A stretch of 64,000 nt of DNA, from contig NC_080584.1 of the NCBI RefSeq assembly GCF_029962835.1, forward strand, positions 83,914,862 through 83,978,861, given 5' to 3'. Source of the stretch: Magnolia sinica. Taxonomy: Eukaryota; Streptophyta; Magnoliopsida; Magnoliales; Magnoliaceae. The notes beneath the pieces were generated by a model. The model did no database searches, was not told the DNA's origin, and was given only the letters and a program-made list of their open reading frames with translations. This document shows, in pieces, positions 1 through 8,600 of this stretch. Each line of letters opens with the position of its first letter. Within the stretch, counting starts at the first letter, position 1. Both the position numbers and the translations under genes were made by a program.

Positions 1-484
1 TGAAAAATTGTTTACATCTTTTAGCGACGAAACTTTTCGTCGCTAAAAGTCTCATCCACGTTTTTTACCTACGAAAAGTTTTGTAGCTAAAACTGAAAAA
101 TAGGTTAAAGCTTTTAGCGACGAATAGTTTCGTTGCCAAAAATCTCATCCACGTTGTTTAGCTATGAAAATTTTCGTAGCTAAAAGTGAACAACCTTTAG
201 CAACGAAAAGATTTGTCGCTAAAAGTCTCATCCACGTTTTTTGGCTACGAAAATTTTCGTAGTTAAAAGTAACTTTTCAAAATAATTCAAAAAACTGAAA
301 ACAAGCTTTAGTGACGAAACTTTTTGTCGCTAAAGGTGACTTTTAGCTACGAATTTACAATTTCGTTGTTAAAAGTAAACTTTTAGCGACGAAAATTTCT
401 TTCGTCGCTAAAAGTGACTTTTAGCGACGAAAATAAGTTTCGTTGCTAAAAGTTTCGTCGCTAAAAACCCTATTTCTTGTAGTG
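1..484. mobile_element. CACTA DNA transposon, right terminal region (CACTA-1)
   Basis: The stretch is a run of palindromic subterminal repeats built from TTTTAGCGACGAAA and its complement, with variants reading GCTACGAAAATTTTCGTAGC. It ends at 470-484 with CTATTTCTTGTAGTG, whose complement CACTACAAGAAATAG is a classic CACTA terminus. The next bases (TAT, 485-487) fit the 3-bp target duplication of the superfamily. The same LTR sequence is uninterrupted at 5381-5395, which fixes the boundary. The left end and any transposase lie outside the window, so autonomy cannot be judged. Confidence 0.9.
470..484 (-). repeat. CACTA-1 terminal inverted repeat
   Basis: Read on the minus strand this is CACTACAAGAAATAG, the outer end of the element. 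It lies directly against Copia-1 LTR sequence. The partner repeat is left of the window. Confidence 0.88.
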
Positions 485-631
485 TATTAAGAGTTCCAAA
501 AGAGTTTTTCCTTGTGTGTGAGAGTTGTCATTTAAGAGTGATAGTTTGTTAGTGTTGTAAAGCATACCCTTGTTGTGTACAAGTATTTGTAATAAATATA
601 GTTACATTTACTTGTCGTGTTCAACTCTTCA
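485..631 (+). repeat. Copia-1 5' LTR, 3' part
   Basis: These 147 bp match 5386-5532 of the 3' LTR with few differences and end in TTCAACTCTTCA just before the primer-binding site. The upstream part of the LTR is displaced by CACTA-1. Confidence 0.9.
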
Positions 632-634
632 ATT

Positions 635-646
635 TTGTATCAGAGC
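635..646 (+). other. Copia-1 primer-binding site
   Basis: TTGTATCAGAGC follows the LTR end after three bases. It matches the canonical plant TGGTATCAGAGC, complementary to the 3' end of initiator tRNA-Met, with one mismatch. Confidence 0.85.
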
Positions 647-751
647 GAGGTTTGGTTGGGATCCATTTTCTAAGGTGATCGTGCACGGTGTGAAGACTGT
701 GAAGTTTATTGGCCTGCTTGGTAAAGGGAGTGATAATCACATCAAGTCACG

Positions 752-1620
752 ATGACGGATCTTGTGAACACAATGAGTAGAATTACGAGGCTTAACAACT
801 ACAACCATCAAAGTTGGATGAGTCGCATAAGTCCTACCTTGAAGGGCAGGACTTGTGGGAGGTTGTTAATGAGAATGAGATTACCCCACCTCATAAGGAA
901 AATGCTGAAGTACTCCAAAAGTGGAAGATTAAGGCTGGAAAGGCAATGTACATGCTCAAGTCAACCATTGAGGATGAGTTGCTCGGGCGAATCAAGGATG
1001 ACGACATACCCAAGATGGCATGGGACACCTTTGCATCATTTTTTTCAAAAACAAATGATGCTCGACTTCAATATTTGGAAAATGAGTTAATGTCCACTAC
1101 CCAAAGAGGTAAGTCTATAAGCGAGTACTCTACAAGAGTAAAGGATTTATGCTGAGAAATTTTAGAATTGGATCGTAAAGCAAATGTTCATGAGGAAAGA
1201 ATAAGGAGGATTATTATATACGGGTTGAAGCTCGAGTATAATGCATTTATCACGGCAATACGAGGTTGGCCTACTCAACCTACTCTCATAGAGTTAGAGA
1301 ATTTGTAGGCCAACCAAGAAAGTTTATGCAAACAAATGGCTGGAGTGTCAATAAACAAAGAAGAGGAAGCACTCTACTGCAATAATAAAAAAAGGTGGAC
1401 ATTGACAGCAGAACAGAAAGGGCGAACAAAGTCAGCAGAACTTTAAAAAGTCCAAGAAGAGAGAAGAGTAAGGAAGAAGTCCTCGGACATGGAGAGTTCA
1501 ATCCGACAACAATACAAATAAACGACGATCCTTCGTATCTCGAAAGTATGATATAGAGTGTTTCAATTGCGACAAGAAAGGTCACTTTGCAAAAAATTGT
1601 TGGTTCAAGAAAAAATCACC
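752..1620 (+). pseudogene. Copia-1 gag remnant
   Basis: Gag is the structural protein that packages element RNA. The best stretch, read from about 814 to 1155, contains a UBN2-type core (motifs AMYMLKSTI and MAWDTFASFF). It stops at a TGA near 1153. A nucleic-acid-binding zinc knuckle of the form C-X2-C-X4-H-X4-C (CFNCDKKGHFAKNC) is at 1559-1600 in a separate open stretch. Frame changes near 800-815 and the internal stop show decay. Known of the family: the zinc knuckle lies at the C-terminal end of copia gag. No intact gag can be made. Confidence 0.82.
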
Positions 1621-1696
1621 TGAAGGTAACTTGGTGACTTCTAGAAATCACCAAGAAGACAGTGAAGATGACTAGGACTTTTAGGCATCCTTAGTA

Positions 1697-3030
1697 GTGT
1701 CTGAATCCATCAAAGGAGATTGTTCAGAGAAGGAGATAGATTTTGATGAACCACTCAAGCAGTCTAAAACAGTCACTGACGAAATAGCTGTTTCCTCAAT
1801 AGTGACAGAGATGGGTGAAATAACCTTTGCCGTAGTTTCCAATCAAGGAGCTATCAACTACAGTGATGATTGGATCATTGATTCAGGGTGCTTAAATCAC
1901 ATGACAGGTGATAAGAAGAAACTGTCAAGTTTATCTGCTTACAAAGGAGATCGGGTGGTGGTAACAGCTAATAATTCAAGGTTGCCGATAACTCACGTAG
2001 GTACGACTACTATCACACCTCGATTTAGCCCTAATTAAGTAAAGTTGCAAGATGTTTATTATATGCTAGAGATGAAGAAAAACCTATTGTCAGTATCACA
2101 ACTGACATCTTCTAGTAATTATGTGGTATTTGGACCGGAGGATGCTAAGGTGTACCGAAACATTAAACCGTTAGGTACACTTATCATGGAAGGATGATGC
2201 TTGGAGTCAATCTATGTAATGTTAGCTGAATCAACTTATGTAAATAAGACTCAGAAAAATGAGACTGCATATCTCTTACATGCACGTTTAGGGCACATGA
2301 GTTATCATAAGCTGAAGATAATGATGAAGAAGGCTATGCTCAAAGGTCTTCCCCAGCTGGATGTTCAAGAAGATATAATTTTTGCAGAGAGTCAATATGG
2401 CAAAGCACACCAATTGCCATATGAAGAATCAAAGTTTAGAGTTAAAGAACTCTTGGAGCTTGTCCACTTAGACGTGTTTGGACAGGTAAAACAGGCATCG
2501 GTTAGTGGCATACATTACATGGTGACCTTCATTGACGACTTCTCAAGGTACGTTTGGGTTTACTTCATAGAAGAGAAGTCAGAAACTTTATTAAAATTTA
2601 AAGAATTTCAGGAGAAGGTTGAAAGTGAGTTCGATAGAAGAATCCGATGCTTGTGAACGGATAATGGTGGAGAGTATACGTCGAAAGAGTTCTCAAATTT
2701 TCTAAAGGAGTGTAGAATTCGATGACAATTGACTTGTTCAGGCACTCCATAACAAAACAGCGTTGCAAAAAGAAAAAAGTGTCACCTTGCAGAGATATGT
2801 TGGAGCATGCTATATGCCAAGAATGTGCACAGTTGATTCTGGGCAGAGTGCATGCAAACAGCAGCTGATGTGATCAATAGGCTACCACAGGCAAGACTAG
2901 GCTTTGTCTCACCCTTCGAGAAGCTATGGAACATAAAGCCCAAGGTGAGTCACTTCCGAGTCTTCGAAAGTATATATTATGTCTTTGTACCTGATCACTT
3001 GTGTAGCAAGTTCGATAAGAAGGTGATTTG
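1697..3030 (+). pseudogene. Copia-1 protease and integrase remnant
   Basis: The aspartic protease is marked by the catalytic D-S-G triplet in WIIDSGCLNHMTG near 1870-1915. The frame ends with TAA at 2036-2038. Integrase follows at 2201-2656: the zinc-binding start [12 protein letters not shown] is near 2280, and the core has HLDVFG and [14 protein letters not shown] comes just before the T-D-N-G-G-E-Y motif near 2654-2680. The downstream copia integrase region around 2852-3030 is in another open stretch (MQTAADVINRLP). Integrase inserts element cDNA; here it is split by several stops. Confidence 0.85.
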
Positions 3031-3039
3031 TTGAATCTT

Positions 3040-4140
3040 TTTGGGCTATAACAGTGAAAAGAAAGGGTGGAAATGTTGCAACCCTATAACTGGTTGGTGT
3101 TACACATTGAAGAATATTGTCTTTGATGAAGCCTCATCATGGTGGTTGCTACTGAAGGAGGAGCAGCCAAATTCTCAAGACTTGGAAGATGAAATGCATG
3201 AGAAGATGGAGGAGACAAGGGAAGGAGAAGAATCTCCTAGTTCAACTAAGGAGTTGACCCCTACAGCAGGAGATGGTGAGCAAGTACCTTATCTGTCTGG
3301 AACACCAGATAAATCTATGAGTCCATGGCAAACTGGAGTACATCAAAGTAGTCTAAAAGAGCTTCGCCTGAGTCAACAGGAGGTTGCGGTAGACAACCCA
3401 CCACTTAGGAGGTCGACTAGATAGAGAAATCCAAACCCAAGATACGTGGATGCTGCCTTAGCAGAAGAAGAGACCGTGAAAGAGCCAATGACATTTGAAG
3501 AAGCATCCCGAAACATAAAATGACAGAAGACGATGGAAGAAGAGATTAAGGCATTGAACCAAGATCAGACTTGGGAACTAGTTCCAAAACCCAAGGATGT
3601 GAAGCCGATTTCATGCAAATGGGTATACAAAGTCAAAACTCACCCCGATGGATCAATAGAAGGTACAAAGCTCGACTAGTGGCTAGAGGATTCTCACAAG
3701 AATATGGGTTGGACTATGATGAGACTTTTAGCCCAGTAGCAAAAATTACAACGGTGCGAGTACTACTAGCACTTGTAGTGAGCAAATCTTGGAAATTGTG
3801 GCAGATAGATGTAAATAATGGCTTTCTACATGGAGAAATTAATCGAGATATCTACATGGAGCAGCCAAGTGGTTTCCAGAGTAAAAGGCATCAGTATTAC
3901 GTCTGCAAACTAAAGAAGGCCTTGTATGGGCTTAAACAAGCACCGAAGGCATGGTACGACAAGATAGGGGAATTCCTAGTGCAAAGCGGGTTCTCGGTGG
4001 CACTTGCAGACTCCAGTCTCTTTATAAAATTCTAGGAAGGTAAACTAGCAATAGTGCTAGTGTACGTAGATGACTTAATCGTCACTGGAGATGGTGACAG
4101 TGAGATTGAAAGGACAATAGAGAACTTGTTCGTGCGATTC
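3040..4140 (+). pseudogene. Copia-1 integrase tail and reverse transcriptase remnant
   Basis: The stretch 3041-3424 is the variable linker between integrase and RT, ending in a TAG. Reverse transcriptase runs from about 3520 with WVYKVK. A one-base frame change lies near 3660, just before YKARLVARGF. Further on are DYDETFSPVAK, the QIDVNNGFLHGEI block and LYGLKQAPKAWYDK. The catalytic Y-V-D-D is at 4063-4074, just after an in-frame TAG near 4034. The enzyme copies element RNA into DNA; this copy is inactive by its breaks. Confidence 0.9.
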
Positions 4141-5018
4141 TAAATGAAGGAACTTGGAGAACTGAAGCATTTTCTTAGGCTGGAGATTGACCGAAGCAAC
4201 AAAGGCATATTCCTCTGTCAGCAGAAGTATGCCAAAGACCTATTAAAGAAATATGAGATGCTCAAATGCAAGCCAATTGCCACACCTATGGAGGCTAACG
4301 CTAGGCTATGTTCGGAAGAAGGAAAAGACTTGGAAGATACAACTATGTACCGAAAAATAGTTGGTAGTCTAATTTACCTTACATTATCGCGACCAGATAT
4401 AGTTTATGCAATTGGTGTGGTTAACTGGTTCATGCAAACACTAAAGAAGCCGCATCTTGAAGCAGTACGTCAAATACTGAGGTATGTGAAAGGTACAATA
4501 GACCTTGGTCTACTGTACAATAAAGGTGGAGCATGCAAGATAGTTGGGTACTGCGATGTTGACTATGGTGGTGATCATGACACACAACGATAAACTACTG
4601 GATTCGTATTCAACCTTGGCTCAGGAACAATCTCTTAGTGTAGTAAGAGACAACCTATAGTATCTTTATCAACAACGGAGGTTGAATATAGGGCAATGGC
4701 AATGACAGCACAAGAAAGCACATGACTTATACAGTTAATGAGGGATCTTCATCAACCAGATGATTATCCAATAATATTGCACTGGGAAAATCAATCAGCA
4801 ATCTGCTTGGCTGAGAATCCAATGTTTCATGCCAGGACCAAGCATGCAGAGGTATACTATCACTTCGTGAGAGAGAAGGTACTTCAAGGAGAAATCGAGA
4901 TGAGTCATGTGAAGACCGATGACTAAGTTGCAAACATACTCACGAAAGGACTTAGCAATGTTAAGTTCACCGAATTCAGAAAGCAACTTGGCATGATGAC
5001 CAAGGCAGAATTGTGAGA
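4141..5018 (+). pseudogene. Copia-1 RT C-terminus and RNase H remnant
   Basis: Continues from the RT palm with [11 protein letters not shown], then the RT tail with [18 protein letters not shown] and the RNase H domain starting [11 protein letters not shown]. Stops occur at about 4591 and 4923. Conserved RNase H features remain at 4738-4926, including HARTKHAEVYYHFVREKV. The polyprotein end (KQLGM type) is near 4980-5018, just upstream of the polypurine tract. RNase H removes the RNA strand during reverse transcription. Confidence 0.88.
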
Positions 5019-5027
5019 GTTGGTGCT

Positions 5028-5036
5028 GAGAGGGAG
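5028..5036 (+). other. Copia-1 polypurine tract
   Basis: GAGAGGGAG sits directly against the TG start of the 3' LTR, the expected position of the plus-strand primer. Confidence 0.8.
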
Positions 5037-5062
5037 TGTTAAATTTCATCACCACCTCTCTT

Positions 5063-5263
5063 GAATATTCTGGAGTCTTCCAAAAACTTTCAGACATTTT
5101 CAAAAAATTCTAGAATTTTCTAGATCTTTCGGAAACTTCTAGAGTTTGATAAAGTTTTCTTGACTCTTCCGGAATGTTCCGGACTATGCTAGAACCTTCC
5201 GGATTCTCTTAGAATGTTCCAGAATATAATAGAACCCTATAGGATATTTGGAAGCTTCTAGAA
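5063..5263 (+). promoter_or_regulatory. Heat-shock-element cluster in the Copia-1 U3
   Basis: The HSE consensus is alternating GAA and TTC blocks spaced by two bases. Perfect three-block arrays are at 5108-5120 (TTCtaGAAttTTC), 5167-5179 (TTCcgGAAtgTTC), 5212-5224 (GAAtgTTCcaGAA) and 5251-5263 (GAAgcTTCtaGAA). Near-perfect ones are at 5063-5080 and 5192-5204. All lie 40-240 bp upstream of TATAAATA at 5306. Heat-shock factors bind such arrays, and ONSEN-type Copia elements are known to use them. Heat induction of this element is inference. Confidence 0.72.
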
Positions 5264-5305
5264 CTCCTTAGAGTTGTGTTGATTCTAAAATATTTTATTG
5301 TCCTC

Positions 5306-5313
5306 TATAAATA
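5306..5313 (+). promoter_or_regulatory. Copia-1 LTR TATA-like box
   Basis: TATAAATA downstream of the HSE cluster and about 220 bp before the LTR end, a plausible position for the U3/R promoter. Confidence 0.55.
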
Positions 5314-5532
5314 TAAGAATTGTCTCATTATGAACACACATAAACAACAAAGAGTGAGTTCAAGAGTGAAAGCAAGGTGTCCAAGTATTAAGAGTTCAAA
5401 AGGAGTTTTTTCTTATGTGTGAGAGTTGTCATTTAAGAGTAATAGTTTGTTAGTGTTGTAAAGTATACCCTTATTATGTACAAGTATTTGTAATAAATAT
5501 AATTACATTTACTTGTCGTGTTCAACTCTTCA

Positions 5533-5863
5533 TTCCATACCTCTATAAATTCTAGGTTCAAATCTTCAGGATCAGTTGGGGTACCTTTAATTTGATAATG
5601 CTTCTTTTAAAATTTATGTTTTGCCATTTTTATACTATTTTGAAGTAACTTTGTTATATTGAAGCTTCTTTTAAAATTTATAATGCTTCTTTAAAATGTT
5701 ATATGCTGAGTTTTTATTGGCTTCTATTGTGTTTGGTAATTACAATTAATGACATGAGATACAAGTGGAACTGTAGGCATTGGGATTCCATCAATGCCTG
5801 AGTTTTCATTAGCTTCTCTATTGTATACTGAGTTTTCATTGCTCGAGTGAGTTGCTTGTTTTC
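5533..5863. other. Unassigned spacer between Copia-1 and the giant-LTR element
   Basis: AT-rich sequence with a short local duplication (motifs like GCTTCTTTTAAAATTTAT and TGAGTTTTCATTGCT occur twice or more). No gene, RNA or element boundary is visible apart from the TTTTC duplication at its right edge. It is the left flank of the 5864-44723 insertion and was contiguous with 44729 onward before that insertion. Confidence 0.6.
5859..5863. other. Target-site duplication, left copy (TTTTC)
   Basis: TTTTC immediately before the LTR terminus TGTCACG; identical to 44724-44728 after the other LTR end. Confidence 0.88.
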
Positions 5864-7708
5864 TGTCACGCCCCAAACCCGAAAATTGGATTCGCAAGAA
5901 TTCTGATCGCCAAATCCGATGCCGATAGCCTCCATAGTACCCTATTCTCGGCTCCTAGCGTGCAGACGCCAGATTCCGATCCTGGGATCCTACAAGGAGG
6001 ATTTTCCAACGTACATTTAACTCGTAATAAACATAACCATAAGATTACCCAATTCACAAAGGCAACATCATCATCACATATCCACTAATATAATCATCTG
6101 AGTACAATGCTAAAAGGAAATACATAAATCGAACATCAAGCTCCAGAAGATTGCTGCATGCTCCAAGTTCAACACTGCTGCAACCTAACATCACCTGCAC
6201 GCATCTATTGTGCATGAGCTTATAGAAAGCTTAGAGGGTGGTATAAGTGTGTGCACAGGGTAAGGGTCAAGTACGCAATACAATGCCATAAATCATACAA
6301 TGAAATAAATGGAAATACTAACAAGATACAATATTAGAGTAAGCGGAATACAGATCAGCTATACAAAGGAGTCAAAGAGAGCTAAATATCATATGCTAAG
6401 GGTACAATGCAATATGTAAATCTTGCTAAGTCCGTCTAGGGTATACAAGTGCAGAAACATAGTAACCCAAAATGCTAGGCACTGCAGATGCAATGTAATA
6501 TATGGTGCGAATGAAATGACCATGATGGAGTGTGAAATCGGGATGATAGTACGTAGTATCGCAGGCTACGGGGTCCACCACAAGGGACTTCTATCCAAAC
6601 CAGTCCCATACCTAAATTTGGATAGTCAGACTCAATGTGGTAAACTCCTGATCTCAGGTTAGTCGCGCACCCAATCAGAATCCTGGCCATGCAAAGGTAC
6701 ACGTAACAAATAGTTACGCACCACCAACTCGAGTGGATAGTGAATGAATGAATATGCAATCCTTGCTCAATCAGTCCACATATCAATACGGTTTCTCTTT
6801 GGAAAATCACCGAAGTCAATTACACTTCAAACCAGATTGCCGCCCCATCGCGCGCAACAAGGTGAGTGGAAGAGACCTCACTATCCGCCTGCCAATATCG
6901 GGCCCGGCTCATCAATAACGGATCCATTCCTCGAGCTGGTCAGACTCAGCCTAGCATTGCCCCCTCCTCTCGAGTAGGTAAGGCCATACCCCCTTCCAAC
7001 CGACTACGACACAGTGGGAGACGCGGCCTAATGGTATACGACCCTTATGCGCTCATGCATCCACTCGGTCTAGACGTTGGAGCAACCTCTGGAACCAAGA
7101 GGGTTTAGGGACTTTCACCCAGGGATATCTATAGCACCCCATGTAGAACAGATTTTCAGTGTCCTATCTGGCCATCCACGAAATACCTGTGGAGGCTATG
7201 GCCCTGATGTCGCTAGGACATATGGTGGTCATGTCACACAAATGCGAGATGCATGAGTCACACAGTCCAATCATGCATCAATCCTGTGCATGCAATGCTC
7301 TCATGTGGGGCAACTCCGCCTATCAAGGAGCCCTATGAACAACCTGCCCTGTGGCATATGCAATAGTCAATCACATCTCATAATAAACATGCAGATGATG
7401 CGTATGGGCATGTATTATGATGCTATGCTGTCACATACTCATAATCGGTACTAATAACTGGCACCGACAATCGGCATTGACAATCGGCCTCGACAATGTG
7501 GACATTTAACCAACATTGCCCTCAAGGAATGACCACATAGAGCTAAACATATAATGGGCCCACGGCCTCACACAAAGGCCTAATATATAACACGATGGGC
7601 CTTACTCAAGGGTTTAATACACATTACGATGGGCCTTTCACATGGGCCTAGCATAGATCACAATGGCTCCATCGCCTGGCCCTCAAATGCATCACAATGG
7701 GCCTCATC

Positions 7709-7734
7709 CACTACCAAAAAAATGGGCAAAGGCT
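7709..7734 (+). repeat. CACTA-2 left terminal inverted repeat
   Basis: Begins CACTACCAAAAAAATGGGC; 25 of 26 bases match the complement of 23298-23323. Confidence 0.93.
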
Positions 7735-8160
7735 ACGGATTTAATCCGTAGCCATAGGCCTAAGGCTACGGATTAAGTCCGTAGCTAGTCCGTAACACGA
7801 CCGTCGTCGTAGGTGCCATAACGATAGGTCTAGAACCTATGGCTACGGATTAAATCCGTAGCCTTTTCCCCTGTAGCAAAAAAAATAAACAGCTATGGAT
7901 ATTATTTGTAGCTGAAAGTCCGTAGCAATAGGCCAAAATTTAAAAGGCTACACCTATCTGATTATTGGCTATGGATTTAATCCGTAGATATGTGTTAAAT
8001 AGCTACAAATATAATCCATAGCAATTATATCTGTAGTAAAAACTTCAAACAGCTACGAATATTATTTGTAGCTGAAAGTCCGTAGCAATATGCGAAAATT
8101 AAAAAGGCTACACCTGTCTGACTATTGGCTACGGTCAGTATCCGTAGCTATTTTGTACAT
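7731..8160. repeat. CACTA-2 left subterminal repeats
   Basis: Repeated, mostly palindromic units around GCTACGGATTTAATCCGTAGC, for example at 7731-7753, about 7763-7785 and 7841-7863, with decayed copies out to 8155. In CACTA elements such subterminal repeats bind the TnpA-type protein; that role here is inferred from position. Matching units occur near the other end (23205-23280). Confidence 0.85.
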
Positions 8161-8600
8161 TGAAAAATTAAATCACCTGTTCATTCAATTACCACCTGTT
8201 CATTCAATTACCACCTGTACAATCATTCATTCATTCAATTACAATCATTCATTCATTCAATTACAATTACAATCCTTCATTCATTCAATTACAATAACAA
8301 TCCTTCGTTTAATTAATTACAATTACAATTAATTACAGTTACAAATACAATAATGCTGAAAATATAAATCTTTGGCTTCATTAGAGAAATGTGCTTGACT
8401 TCACCGAATTTCAGCAGCTTCGTATATTCCATCATCCTACAAACAGTCATGTCATTCATAAATTAGAATGCCCATTAGAGAAAAGAAAGATAGTGAAAGA
8501 AGTGCATCACGTATAACCACTTTTTTTTTCTTAATGAATTAAAAAAAAAAAACTCAAAGAGGAATGAAATTGACACAAAATAAATGGTCTCACCATATGA
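8161..8600. repeat. ATTCATTCAATTACA short tandem repeats and AT-rich spacer
   Basis: From about 8177 to 8350 the sequence is built of CATTCATTCAATTAC units of variable length. The rest to 8600 is AT-rich with homopolymer runs. No coding signal was seen. Confidence 0.7.

Larger units (their letters stand above)
485..5532 (+). mobile_element. Copia LTR retrotransposon, decayed (Copia-1)
   Basis: A near full-length Ty1/copia element: partial 5' LTR (485-631), PBS (635-646), gag, protease, integrase, reverse transcriptase and RNase H in copia order, a polypurine tract (5028-5036) and a 3' LTR (5037-5532). The missing part of the 5' LTR lies beyond CACTA-1, left of the window. Stops and frameshifts break the coding region in many places, so the element cannot make a full polyprotein. 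The integrase-before-RT order separates it from Gypsy. Confidence 0.93.
5037..5532 (+). repeat. Copia-1 3' LTR
   Basis: A 496-bp LTR beginning TGTTAAATTTC and ending TTCAACTCTTCA. Its 3' 147 bp match the partial 5' LTR at 485-631. The U3 part is packed with GAA/TTC arrays (separate entry), and a TATA-like TATAAATA is at 5306-5313. The left target duplication is out of the window, so the duplication cannot be tested. Confidence 0.92.
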
